From NCBI GenBank assembly GCA_037951105.1, contig JBAMJV010002952.1, positions 1-64,000 of the forward strand: DNA of 64,000 bases, given 5' to 3'. Made by a program: the position numbers and the translations under genes. The stretch is from Echinarachnius parma (Eukaryota; Echinodermata; Echinoidea; Clypeasteroida; Echinarachniidae). Positions 32,645 through 45,166 of the stretch are shown here, in pieces (position 1 is the first letter of the stretch; every line of letters begins with the position of its first letter). The notes under the pieces were generated by a model. It made no database searches, was not told where the DNA came from, and saw only the letters and a list, made by a program, of their open reading frames with translations.

Positions 32645-33620
32645 AAAGGATGAGCAGAGCTAATGTGGTTTATCCACATGACCTGCAGTGATATGTGACA
32701 AAGCTGCAGTAGAACAAAGGACTGAAAACAAGTCATTATGATCATTTCTCGAAAGATAATATCAAATACAAAAGGGGAAAAAAATGCTAATGATTTTTCA
32801 GTATAGATACCCCAGTAAGCTCATGTATGTAGAACAATAGGATAAAAGCAGAAAATGTGGTTTATCCACTTGCCCTGCAGTGATATGTGACAAAGCTGCT
32901 GCAGAACAAAGGACTGAAAACAGCTCATTATAATCATTTGTCAAAGAAAAACTAAATAAAACTCAAGTAAGCCAATGTAGGAATAACATTGGGATGAGCA
33001 TAGCTTATGTGGTTTATCCACTTATCCACCACGGTGATATGGAGAGAGCTGATGTAGAACAAAGGGCTGAAACTTTGAAAGGGGCTCATTATAAATCGTC
33101 TATTTATCTGTTCAAAGATTGGAAGAAAGGAAATGTCTATCATCTTTAGTAATCCCCCAGTATTAAATGCAGTAAGCTGTTGATGGTAGAACAATAGGAT
33201 AAAAAGCAGCAAACATGGTTGATCTAATATTCCTCTAGTGATAATGTGAGAAAGCTCATACAACTCATAAATGTTAATTTGTTGAAAGATGATAGCAAAT
33301 GAAAGAAAAAGAGCTTTAACCTCGAAACTAGTAATAATCCAGTAAGCCAAAGTAGGTAGAACAATATGATAAAAAGCAGCAAATGTGGTATATCCAATAT
33401 TTCTCCAGTGATAATGTGAGAAAGCTGATACAGCTCATTTTGTTGATATGACGAAAGATGATTGCAAATTAAATTAAATTATTTTAGTACTACCCCAGTG
33501 AGCTGTCGTAGACCAAAATGATTATAGCAGCAAATGTGGTTGATACAAATGCCCTGCAGGGATATGTTGGAAAGCTGTTAGAGAACAAAGGAGTGAAAAC
33601 CAATCATTTGTGTAAGTGTG
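32645..33620 (+). repeat. Diverged tandem array, about 150-200 bp unit, 6 copies
   Basis: The unit contains AATGTGGTTTATCCA, CCTGCAGTGATATGTGA, AAAGCTG, AGAACAAAGGACTGAAAAC and TCATT. Copies start near 32660, 32855, 32995, 33200, 33385 and 33525. Divergence and indels show an old array. Chance ORFs on the - strand are not genes. Confidence 0.75.
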
Positions 33621-34846
33621 TCTAGAGACAAAGGAATACAGTTGATTATTATGTCTTCTTATGCCTATAGAGGATTACAAAAGAAGACAAAAGCCTGTCA
33701 CTGCATTGTATGTCTGTGTTTAGTGGGGGTAACAAAAGAAAAGGAAAAAGCTCATCACTGTATGTATTTTGAGTAACTTATGTATTCAGGATACAGATAT
33801 GATTGCAAATTCCAACTCCATGACCACGTGAGAGAAGTGGGTTGGGATAACATCTTATCTCTGTTTGTTTAAGTGTGAAAATACTAACACAAGGATGATA
33901 GCCCATCTCTGACTATTTGTTTGTTTTACGTGTCTAAAGACACAAAGAAAAAGATGATAGCTTATCTGTGTTTATTTGTCAAAAGATGTGCATGAACAAT
34001 AGTCATGATCGCTCATCTCTGACTATTTGTGTGGTTATTTGTCTGAATAATCTGATGGTGAACTGGTGTGACTTCATCGCTGACTCAGCTTTGCTCAGGA
34101 TGAATGTCATGATTAAATATAGAAGCTTGACTCACACTTTGTCTACCCTGCCACTTGTTGTGGGATTCATTCGCATACCGTGATATTACTCAAATGAGAG
34201 GAGGGGGAACACCATTTAGAGATGATTATCAATCGTATAAGGCACTATATAAATTGCAAACATTATTATTCGCTCTAGGGATTTTATTTGTTACCCTTTT
34301 GTTCTTACTGTTTTTTATGTCTACCCTATATGCTAGGGCTCATTGGTGTAGCATATTCTTACTGAATGGTGAAGGGGAGGAGGGGGGGGGGGGGGGGGGT
34401 GAGCGAAACCCATTTGTTCAGGATGCATGCTCTATGAATTCCCTGATTTATTACCCTTTTGTTCTGATAGTTTTTACTGTGTACCTTGCCACATGTAGCA
34501 AAATATATTGGCATAGTGTGATCTTACCGAATCGGGGTTGGGTGTGCCACTTTTTCTTAATACTTACCATTTTGTTGTTTTTATCTTTGCCTTTTTTCTA
34601 AACCCCCCCCCCCCTTCTCTATAGCTATACCATTGGCATGATTAGTAAAATTGTGTTGTACGTACAACATTATTGATTACAGTGGGATGTCCTAAGCTTA
34701 CAGTCATCAGTCTACCCAGAACTGACATTCACTGAAACACATTCAATACGTTTATTGATTGTATTCGTATTTGCATTTTATATACTATGTGTGTTGATTA
34801 TGAGCGTTCGTTGTACATTGTGTACATTTAGTGTATGTTATGGCAA

Positions 34847-35095
34847 GGCCCGACACTAACACTTGCCCGCTTGCCCGGGACAAGTTAAAAAAGGTGTCGG
34901 GCAAGTAAAATTTCATTATTTGTTTAGTTTACTTACCCGATCGGGCAAGTGAATAATTGTTTGATTTCATATGTGTTTGATCAAGAAGTAAGAGGGCAAG
35001 TAAAATTTATATTGGGTCAAGTAAAAATATCAAAATGTATTTTTTTACTTGCCCAAATGGGCCAGTACAGGAAAAAGTTTAGTGTGGAGGCTTGG
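34847..35095 (+). repeat. Dispersed GCCCG/GGGCAAG repeat, copy 3
   Basis: It runs from CCCGACACTAACACTTGCCC to AAGTTTAGTGTGGAGGCTTG. This is the best-preserved copy of the family at 2344 and 7337. CTTGCCC and GGGCAAG occur repeatedly in both orientations. Confidence 0.7.
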
Positions 35096-35139
35096 TTATG
35101 GACTCTGTATGTTTTCATGTTCGATGTTAAGCATGTTAT

Positions 35140-35549
35140 GTGGGGATTTCCCCTTTTGGAAGCCTCTTTTGTGGATAACGTTGAACATGTTGGATGATGA
35201 GGCTCTGTCTCTAATGAGCTTTGATTTATATTAAGTAACGTATCATTTATTACAAGATTTGTTCCTAACAAACTAACCTTAGAGGGGGTAGAGGTATGGG
35301 TTGGAGAGGGAATTAGAGATATCGTAGTGAACGGGTCAAGCATGCTCGGTAGGGATTTTCCCATTTGGAAGCCTCTTTTGTGGATAATGTTGAACATACA
35401 TGTATGTTGGATGATGAGGCTCTGTCTCTAATGAGCTTTGATTTATATTTAGTAACATATCATATATATACAAGATTTGTTCCTAGTAAACTAGCCTTAG
35501 AGAGGATTGAGGTGTGAGTTGGAGAGGGAATTAGAGATATGTCAACTGC
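35140..35549 (+). repeat. Tandem duplication, about 209 bp x 2
   Basis: GGAAGCCTCTTTTGTGGATA occurs at 35158 and 35367. It is followed in both by TGTTGGATGATGAGGCTCTG, ATGAGCTTTGATTTATATT, ACAAGATTTGTTCCTA and GGAGAGGGAATTAGAGATAT. Similarity is high, so the duplication is fairly recent. The overlapping short ORFs are incidental. Confidence 0.85.
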
Positions 35550-36298
35550 TCCCCACCCCCTTGTGAATCAGTAGTTGTTGTTGTTTTTTGGAAAAAGCGG
35601 ATGAGCATGAATAAAAGTCTAGTTTGCTATCTACCTTAGACAACATGTGCTGATATATATGAACACAGACATGATACTTTATGTACATTATAATAGGATT
35701 CTTCATGATACTTAATACATAGTTTAGTATATTTTCAATAATTGTTCATGTATGTGATGCCTGTGCATTGTATTTTTATCAGGGCTATGTTGATACTTGA
35801 CATTTTAATTACATTTAAATATTTTGATTCTTTGGCAAAGCTTCTCCCTTATTATATAAATTAAATTATGAGGTTACATGGATAGGGTGTTGAAATGAAT
35901 AAACGGAGGTGGAGAAAAGAACCTCAAATTGTAAAGATACTCATTTTGGTACTAATGTGTTATTGCTAGTTCGCTATCTAACAAAGACAGCACTTGATTA
36001 TACCAGCAGAGACAGGGTACATTACTATACAGATAGGTCCTGTATATTTTCATGTCCTTTTGATATGCCTATGAGTGTAATAATTTCTTTTCACCTTCTT
36101 TGGAACTCAATTATTTTCATGTTAGTGATATTGATCCCAGTCCCAGAAATGCAAATGTATGTGGTTTGAATTTATATCAAACTGCAAGGTTGGTTGATAA
36201 GGATTTGGATGATTGAATATTGATTACAAAATATGACTCTTTCAGCAGGGGATTGAGAGGGGAACTTACTATGCATAATAAGAGAGTTCGATTGTTAT

Positions 36299-38831
36299 AG
36301 CTCAGCCATTCCGTGTAACTAGGCACCCGGGGCTTAAAATTTCAAGTTCAACCAATAAAAACAAAAAATCATGTCTGGCTAGGTATATGTTCAAAGGGTT
36401 TAAATCTGAATTTTCACCACCTTTCACCTTCTAATAACCGAGTTACACCTCCCAGAACAGAGATCAAATTTGCTACAAAAATTAGGCCTATTTTGTACTT
36501 TTTTTAATCGCAACATCTAAAGCATGTTTCATTATCTGTAGATACATAATTTTTTGTATTTAGTATTATTTTACACCCATTTTACCATATCAAGTTGGTT
36601 TTTACATTTTTATGCGACCCGCTTGACAATATTTTAGATTGAAAACACCCTCGAAAAGTGTCACGCGAGTCACAAAAATATGTCCATATTTTAGATTTCT
36701 AAAAAAGTAGTAGATTATATGAACTGCAGTTGATAAATAGTAAGGAGCTTAGGGTCCCCAATCATACCAGCAAAGAAGATTTCCATACGTAAACCCCTTC
36801 ATTATGAAAAACACCAGAACAATAATGTCACGCGAGTCACGCTAAGGTTTCTTAGGTTTGTCACACGAGTCACACTATTTAAAGCATGTTCTTTTATCTG
36901 CAGATACATCATTTTTTGTATCAAGTCTTATTTTACACCCATTTTACCATATCAAGTTGGTTTTTACATTTATACGTTACCAGCTTGACAATATTTCAGA
37001 TTGGAAAACACCCTCAAAATGTGTCACGTGAGTCACAAAAAATGTCCATATTTTGAATTTCTTCAAAAGTAGTAGATTGTATGAATTGTAATTAATAACT
37101 TTTGAGGATCTTAGGGTCCTCAATCATACCAGCAAAGAAGATTTCCATATGTAAACCCCTTCATTATGAAAAATGCCAGAACAAAGTCATGCTAAGATTT
37201 TTAGGGTTGTCGCACGAGTCACATTTTACAAGTTTGTGAAAATAAGAAAATTTGTTTGAAAAAAATGAACTCTGCCTTTAAAATAATGTATGTAAATTAT
37301 TCTAATTATCACATTAAAGGTAAATGTTATATTATTTGATAAATAAAGAGATACAATACATACAATAAGTAATCTATATTTTATCTGGATTGTCAACTTC
37401 TGTTGGGCTAAGCTGATTTAACTCTAAAGTGATGTAATTTGCTCAAAGAAAACAAAACAGTTGATAATTGTTTTTTTATTACACACAGGCCAGTTTTTCA
37501 ATTCAATAAAACATGTATTTTGTTTCCGTCTTGGGTTTGTCAGTCATAGCGCTCAATATTGTTATGATATTACTATCCTAACGTGTATTATGCAGCTCTC
37601 AAAATGTGTATTTGCCATTCAATATCAGATGATATTACCCTTCCATGGAACTGATATTTAATCCAGCGCGGAAGTGCGCAAATTCATACGCGCGTTTATT
37701 AATTACGTATGAATGGCTTTGCGCGTGTCTAATTGTGACGTACATGTATGAATACATAAATCGCACCTCTGCTATAGTACGCGCAAATGGACCTTCATGG
37801 GTTGAAAATGTTTAATCAGTAATTTGAGATTCAATACATTGGTCTTCTTCACTGAACAAGACGGAGTAAGATGTATGTTTTTGTTTATTTATGTTTTGCT
37901 CTGGATAGTATGTATAATAATAATAATATTGACTGGCTTGTTCTTTCGTGATATACCACACAAGGCCAGTCAATATTATATTTATATCAGACATCGCAAT
38001 GATAGATAAGACAGAAAAAAGATTATATATATGAACATTATTTGTAAGAAGAATTAGGGACTCTTAGTGCATCAAAGTGACTTTCAAGTTTCAAGAAGAA
38101 CTTCTGGACACAAATCCAAAAATTCAAGTAAACCTAAGGGAAAGTTTGACTTTGATTTTAAAGTAGTTAAATAAGAAAGAAAAAGAAAATTAGCTGCAAA
38201 AGAAAGACTAATTCCCAGAACTATTAATTTAAAGGGGGGAAAAAGAGGAAAAGTTCCAAGAGCTCGCATCGGAGCTTGGATTAAATAATTTGTTCATTTT
38301 AAAGATGTATGTGATGTAACTGACCATAAATGATATGTTATGTTAACAATTTGGCTCATTTTACTTTATAAAATCATGATAATTGGTTCAACTTTTAGTC
38401 CCAAATGACACTTGTCACGCGAGTCACAATCATGTGTCACGCGAGTCACATTTTCAAATGGCGATTGACTTGAAAAGAAAAGTCAAGGGATAATAAAATT
38501 TTGTCTTATTATTGCCTAATGTCTCAAAATGAACTCCAGAAAATTTGGTGTAAATGGGACAAGTACTTTCATACGAAAATCCAGTCAAGTACAGTAAGGT
38601 CAGAAACCTTCAATAGTGTCGCGTCACGCGAGTCACAACAGAAAAAATGACATATCTCCAACAAGAATGACTTAAAATCAAAGATTTCTGTTTAACAATG
38701 TGTACGGTCAATACATTGATTGAAATATGTAAAAATAACGGGTCTGCAAATTAAAGTTTTCATGTACTTAACCTTAACAAGGGTGGAATTTTGTATAAAT
38801 GTCACGCGAGTCACAATGGAATGGCTGAGCT
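36299..38831. mobile_element. GTCAC-motif element, type 2 (2.5 kb, direct motif pairs)
   Basis: Termini AGCTCAGCCATTCC (36299-36312) and GGAATGGCTGAGCT (38818-38831) are perfect inverted repeats. Inside, GTCAC-N4-GTCAC (mostly GTCACGCGAGTCAC) occurs nine times: 36660, 36827, 36860, 37023, 37209 (one change), 38414, 38436, 38623 and 38801. A 360-bp internal tandem duplication lies at 36532-37230. A 17-bp-arm hairpin lies at 37925-37977 and a CpG-rich patch at 37660-37790. A decayed, stop-ridden stretch at 38090-38280 has some coding look (phrases such as FQEELLDTNP) but no identifiable family. Confidence 0.7.
36532..37230 (+). repeat. Internal tandem duplication, about 360 bp x 2
   Basis: Both units read TTATCTG.AGATACAT..TTTTTTGTAT, TTTTACACCCATTTTACCAT, AGTAGTAGATT and CATACCAGCAAAGAAGATTT in the same order. 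The duplication lies inside the larger GTCAC element and doubles its motif count. Confidence 0.8.
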
Positions 38832-40060
38832 GCTTCCTGCTAGTTCGCTATCTACTTTAGACAACACAGACTAATCATATGAGCGCAGACCCAAGTACAT
38901 TAGAGCATCAATTCACCACTTTATTGAGTATTGAGTTACATATTCAGGATTCTCACAGTGTCTTAAAATCATACACGGTTTGTGTTGTTTTAATTCTCTT
39001 TAACATGTATTCTCCAGGCATAGACCCCAGCCCGAGAACTTATTTAGCAGGGGAACTATGAACCAGTGCTCAAAATTAGCATAGGCCCACTGGCCAGGGG
39101 CCACTAAAAATTAGCTCCTGGCCACCAAATTTCATTGATCCTAAATTCTACTGGCCCGTTCGGGCAACCAAATTGAACATAATTTGTTATGTTTTTCTTT
39201 GTTTGGGGCCACCAGATTTAGGTTCCGGGCCACTCAAAGTTGAACAATCTTGTTTTTACTTGCCTGACTGGGCCACGTACAAGGCAAACAAGGTTAATTT
39301 CTAGCATTGTGAACAATGAGATAGTTGATTGGGTACAGATGTGGCCTCGCTAGTTCGCTATCTACTTTAGACAACACCGCCTAATGATATGAGCGCAGAC
39401 ATGAGTACATGAAAGCATGCAATTTAGGAATGCACTATTATGTTACATGTATTTTGGGTTCTGACCGTGTCTCAAAACTCTTAGGAGGTTTGTGTATTTT
39501 GCATACATTCTACATTGACTGAGTATTTTAAGGGGTACAAAACATGCTGCAAAAGTTAAGTGTAGACTGCTGTTGCAGCTTAGTTGTTTTAATGAGGATG
39601 TAATTGATGAGGCTTTAATGATCATGTGTGAGTTTGATGGATGTCTGTCCTTATTGGCTATGTTTCACAAATGCATATACATTAAAACAAAAAAACATCT
39701 TGCCCAGAAATGGGCAAGGTTAGTTTAAAGAATGTGTGGGTGAAATTCTGGCTTACAGTATGATGAGAAAAGGTTAGTTTGTTATGCAGTTTGTAGCAAT
39801 TTGAGAAGGGAAGGCAAACAATTTTGTATAGATCTGTCCTCGCTAGTTCGCTATCTACTTTAGATAACACAGACTGATGACATGAGCGCAGACATGAGTA
39901 CATGAAAGCATGCATTCTGGGATACGCTATCATGTTACATGTACTATTCAGGGTTCTCATAGTCTCTCAAAACTCTTTAAGGTTTGTGTTTTGTTTTTGC
40001 TTTTTTTTACATGCATTCTCAATAGACCCCTGCCTGATTGTTCTTAGATCTAGTCCTGAA
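38832..40060 (+). repeat. Tandem array, about 500 bp unit (GCTAGTTCGCTATCTAC)
   Basis: The core GCTAGTTCGCTATCTACTTT followed by AGA.AACAC and ATGAGCGCAGAC begins at about 38839, 39347 and 39839. Each unit continues through AGTACAT.A.AGCAT, CATGTA, TCTCAAAACTCT.A and a TAGACCCC block. More diverged cores at about 35637, 35964 and 40741 extend the family. A GT microsatellite closes it at 40078-40109. Confidence 0.75.
39066..39307 (+). repeat. GCCCG/GGGCAAG-related repeat, diverged copy 4
   Basis: It has the same architecture as 2344-2616, but GGGCCA and TGGCC replace most GGGCAAG motifs (CTGGCCCGTTCGGGCAACC, GACTGGGCCACGTACA). It is inserted between two units of the surrounding 500-bp array. 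Confidence 0.5.
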
Positions 40061-40072
40061 TGGGTTAATATG

Positions 40073-40113
<41 letters not shown>

Positions 40114-40163
40114 TATTACAGTGGTCTATACATAACGGGGTAACATTTAAAGGGGTACTTTTG

Positions 40164-40549
40164 TTAAAGGGATCTAGTAACTTTGTTGACATGTGCAAAA
40201 AGTGATGAATGGTTGATGCAATGTATATTATTGTTATCTCATATGTCCACAGGGTATTGTGTGAAAATTTCAAGTCAAATGGACATTGCATGGCCAAGTA
40301 ATGAGTGAAAATGCAAAGTGATATTCAATAACTCACTGCACTCACTTTGTACACAGAAGAAAAACTTGCCCGGAGTTTTTCTTATCTGAATACTTCGATC
40401 GTACATATCTTTGTAACGAAAGGGGAATTTGAAAAACCGAAACCTGTCCCATGATTTTATTGTTAATACGAATACAACAAGGTATGAGGGAACCGCTAGA
40501 ATGAAACATTTATTTTGAGGATTTGGACAATGTTACTAAGTCCCTTTAA
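40164..40549 (+). mobile_element. TTAA-flanked MITE, family B, copy 2 (diverged)
   Basis: 386 bp from TTAAAGGGATCTAGTAAC to GTTACTAAGTCCCTTTAA. It has many point differences and a small deletion relative to the two identical copies at 25272 and 46243, so it is an older insertion of the same family. Confidence 0.82.
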
Positions 40550-40841
40550 CGGTATATGATTTGACGAAACTCTTCTCATATTTGTTAAGGAAATGTTCTT
40601 TTTAATCACCGACTTTGATGTCGTTTAGAAAGGCATGAGTAAACTCACACCATCATATTTCAGCAGGCAGCTGGAACTGTGAATATTGTAATGAAGATTT
40701 TCATACGAATTTTATACATTTTGTACATTATGCCTCTTACTACATTGCAATCTACTGCAGACAAGACCTAATTATATGAACACAGTTTGGATACATTATG
40801 TGTATGTAGAGGCTTCACCCTCAGACTAATATACATGTATA

Positions 40842-41094
40842 TGTGACCGGCTATAGCAAAACCCTGCGCTTGTCGGTAAAAATCAAAATGTAGATTTTCA
40901 TACCATTAGAAAGGCCCCATCACAAGTTTGCATTTGATGCTTTGTTCTTACAAATTGGTCAATAATTGGCGAAGATATGATTGTTTCAACTTTGCAATCA
41001 TTACTCTTTTACACACATTGTGTGAACTTAAAATGCCCATTTCTTCAAAACATGAATTACCGACAAGTGCAGGGTTTTGCAATAGCTGGTCACA
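40842..41094. mobile_element. MITE with 37-bp inverted repeats (TGTGACCGGCTATAGC), copy 2
   Basis: Termini are TGTGACCGGCTATAGCAAAA and its near-exact inverse ending at 41094. The interior is the reverse complement of copy 1 (18403-18666), with GGCGAAGATATGATTGTTTC in place of its inverse. 253 bp, non-coding. Confidence 0.85.
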
Positions 41095-41156
41095 TATATA
41101 TCTACAGTACAGCCCATATATAGTAGATCACAAGACAACAGCTATCAGACTTGCTA

Positions 41157-41318
41157 TTAACCCCTTTCCTACTGGAACCGGAAGGGCTATGTACAAAGTC
41201 TATATTTATGAGGATTTTAGAATCTACTAGAGATCAGTTTAACCCATTCCCTTTGAGATTCTGAAATCCCCATAGTCTTTGTACATATCCCACCAGGTTC
41301 CTGTATACAAGGGGTTAA
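41157..41318. mobile_element. Inverted dimer of the CAAAGTCTA MITE
   Basis: Two copies of the 80-bp element at 27763 are fused back to back: TTAACCCCTTTCC..GTACAAAGTCTAT, then the reverse CATAGTCTTTGTACATA..AAGGGGTTAA. The result is a 162-bp near-palindrome with a TTTAACCC junction near 41240. Confidence 0.75.
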
Positions 41319-41448
41319 GTAGTCCAGTGCTGATGGCACAGATGTATGCAGGTACAATACACAAATTATGATATTATATGACCTATAAAGATACTGGTGT
41401 GCGATTGGTCAAAATGCTGTCACGTGACCATCGCTACAAGGATGAGAA

Positions 41449-41480
41449 GCGTTATATTGACCGATCAGTCAATATAACGC
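41449..41480. repeat. Perfect 13-bp-arm hairpin in a CpG-rich patch
   Basis: GCGTTATATTGAC (41449-41461), a CGATCA loop and GTCAATATAACGC (41468-41480) form a perfect hairpin. A third half-copy CGTTATATTGACCGG follows immediately. The patch 41400-41640 is richer in CpG than its surroundings. The antisense 71-codon frame here has no recognisable domain. Confidence 0.6.
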
Positions 41481-41786
41481 CGTTATATTGACCGGTGACG
41501 TAATTTACGTCACAATGGGTGTGTGAAGATGAACAATGTGCGCGTATTAGCATCCTGGCACGCGCAGCGTTGTTAAGCTTTCTACGGAGATTGCGCGATC
41601 CGAAAGTAAATTTGAAAGGAAGGTCGAATAAAGAAGCATTTTGCGCAGCATTTCGATAACAACACACTGTTCTACTGGAAGGATTTCGATTTAATCTAAT
41701 GATTTTCCCTTGTCCATAATTTTATTTCAACACCAAATTTATATTTATCTTGATTTGTATCTATATACCTAGGTCATCATAATATA

Positions 41787-41979
41787 ACAGATATTGACTT
41801 TTTCCTTCGGGAACCATATAACATTTCATTTCCCTTGGGGAGTTATATTTTTGTATCGGAATACTATATTTTTCCTTAGCGCTATGCGCTTCGGAAAAAT
41901 ATAATGTCCCTCGACACAAATATAACTTCCCTCGAGGATCTCAAATGTTATATTGCCCCTCAAGACAGTCAATATCTGT
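41787..41979. repeat. 193-bp foldback hairpin (ACAGATATTGACT ends)
   Basis: ACAGATATTGACT (41787-41799) and AGTCAATATCTGT (41967-41979) are perfect inverted ends. Inner blocks also pair, for example TCCCTTGGGGAGTTATAT with ATATAACTTCCCTCGAGG-like sequence, up to a centre near TTAGCGCTATGCGCTT. The whole would form one long stem, either a MITE or a precursor-like hairpin. Confidence 0.7.
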
Positions 41980-42039
41980 ATAATAGTGGCTGCAAATTAT
42001 GGAATAGAAAGAGAGGACAGCGAAAAAATTAATATTTTT

Positions 42040-42330
42040 ATTTTGGGGGCTCCATTTTCAGGGGCTACTTTTCCAATTTTCGGGGGCTACAAATATCCGG
42101 GGCTATCCGGGGAATTTCAGGGGCTACTAATAAGCTATAATGCTGTAAGTGATCATTTTATAAGCATTTGATCACAATCCAAACAGAAAATCCCACAAAA
42201 AATCAGAAAATCCCCCCCCCCCCCAAAAAAAAAAAAAAAAATTTCCGGGGCTGAAATTTTTTTTTTCGGGGGTGAATTTGGGCATTTCGGGGGCGAATTC
42301 GCCCGCCGCCCCCGTGTATTTTTTCGCTGG
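42040..42330. repeat. Degenerate TTCGGGGGCTAC repeat with poly(C)/poly(A)
   Basis: The short motif TTTTCGGGGGCTAC and variants recur at about 15-25-bp spacing, followed by a 13-base C run (42212-42224), poly(A), and a GGGGGCGAATTCGCCC palindrome joined to GCCCCCGTGTATTTTTT. The last part is the inverse of the block at 9186-9235. It is low-complexity, not coding. Confidence 0.55.
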
Positions 42331-43867
42331 AGTGGGATATACATTTGTTGGGGTTTGGGATTAGGAAGTGATTGGTTGTGGAGCAGATAAATGAGTGTGT
42401 GATTTATGAGAGAAATATATGTACATGTTTGTGATTGTAATAAAAATGGATTAAAAAGAGTTGGCAGGTAAGGTTACATGTAGCGTGCAGTGGACAATTA
42501 GGCGCATATAATGAGATGTTGACAGTGTACGTTATGTGTATTTTGGAATCTCCAACAGACGAACACATTTATGTATAATAGGCAGCAGCTGTGAAAGTAG
42601 CGCTCTCATGAAAAGAATAACGGGTTTGTGAACAACTGTTTTGGGTCAAAACTGTCTTTGATTATTTCGATCTTGGGTAAGATATGTTACAATAGAACTA
42701 ACATTCGAAAATATTCAAAACAAATTTAGATAATGAAAGTAGGCTTGTTAATAATTCTTCTAACCCAAGAATACAGACAACCGATGTCTGGTTACAATAA
42801 TTAATGAGTCTTCTCAGCAAGAGTGGGGTATTAGTATGGTCAACTGGGTTCACAAACACAAGCTTTTGCTTTTTAGGGTCTTTTTATTGTATTGGGTTTT
42901 TGTGTGTAAATATTGTAAATATTGATTATCTTAGATGATATTTGGTTGAAGTATAACCGTGTGATTTTGGTGGAATGGGTTATGAGGCTTGTTTATAAAG
43001 TGCTGCGAAACAATCATTCCTTTGACAGATGCTCAGGGATATAATTTGTGACATGGTACTGTATCATCACCCTCCACAAGATGAAAAACATTTTGCGTAT
43101 GGAAAAAAAATTCATATGCTAGCTTGATCGACACCAGCATGCATGAGATGAAAAACCTTTTTGTGTACATTGCAGAAAAAATATAATGCTCTTTTTTTAG
43201 ATGAAAGTTGATGATGTATATTGGAGGTAAGGAATGTGTTGTTGTTATACACCTGGGGAAATGTTAAAGGTTACTTTTAGAATACACCTGATAAAGTTTG
43301 TTCACCCGAGGAGCTTGCAAGGAGGTATTAGAAAGCTCCTTGGTTCAACCAGGTACATGTATGCAGAGCTCTCAAGGATACCTTTTGGGGTTATGCAGGT
43401 TTTGCAGGTGTGTGTGAGTGTATAATGATGTAGTAGGATTTTGCTCTTTCGATTAGCATGGAATTTAGATCATAAGGTATATTATAAGCAGGCGTTGGTT
43501 TAGGTGTTAGTGTTTGATATCGGCCATTTTTGTTCCGTGTTTATGTTAGTGTATATAAATATGTGTTTATGTTTATGTGTGTGGCTTGATATTTAAAAGA
43601 TGACCACTCTGTATTATTAAACATATTATCTAGTAGCCTTTTTTAGTGGAATTTTAAAGGGATTGTTCATATCTTGAGAATGATGATTGTCATTTGCTCT
43701 GAATATTGAGGGTTGGTCTTTAAAGATGCACCTGCTTGATTTATCCATATTACCAAAGTGCTGTCTCCTGTACCATCAATTCCCTCGGGCTTCTCTTGTT
43801 AACCAATTTGACCCAGATATGGGCATGAACTGTAAACTTGATAAGATTCCTAGATGTGAAAGATATA

Positions 43868-44312
<445 letters not shown>

Positions 44313-45166
44313 TGTAGATAGCTAAACAACCTGAGACGTGTCCCCTAAATCATACGCAAATGTGTGTAGCGAGTCTAGGGACCAATCAAATCAGTAACCC
44401 CTCCATGCCTGCTCTCACCTCTCAATCTGTATAAACTTTCTCTTTTATTGTATTAAATGGAACCAGCAACCCAAAATTGCTTATTTTATTTATGGGGAAA
44501 AAATATTTTATAGATCAATTAATCAAAAATTACACTCATCCCCCATCTCCCAAATAACCTATTAGACCAGGATGTGGGCGTGTCAGTGGCATCTATTATT
44601 TTACTGCGCTTCCTAATCATGATAGAATGATGTATGGACAGATGTGCAGGTGTGTGTAATGGAGCCAATCAACTTGGTAGTTCCCTCATATCCATCATCA
44701 ACCTTCCTTACCTGAATAAACAATGACACTGTTCTTAAGTTTCATTAAAGGTATTTAATGAAAGAGTTCGATATTAGTTATCACTTTATCAAAAATTACA
44801 CTCGTCCACCATCCCTTGGTCAACCCATTTAACCAGGATGTGGACATGATAGTGTCATGCATACTGATTTTGATTCCTAATCATGAATGATGGATGGACA
44901 GTGTGAGGTGTCCCCTAGATCCTAGGCAGGTGTGTGTAATGGAGCCAATCAACTTGGTAGTCCCCTCATATCCATCATCACCTTCCTTACCTTAATAAAC
45001 AATGACACTGCTCTTCAATTTGTATTAAAGGGATATTTAACAACCCAAAACAGTTATTGTATATAACTATAAGTCAAAAGACTTTGATATTATTTGTTAT
45101 TTCATTGAAAATTGATCTTTCCCACTCCTCCTGGGTAACCAATTTGACCAGGGTATGGGCATGACA

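Noticed and set aside
34155..34601. 148-codon + strand frame
   Set aside because: Crosses a G run, is T-rich with spurious hydrophobic stretches and has no ATG-linked context or domain.
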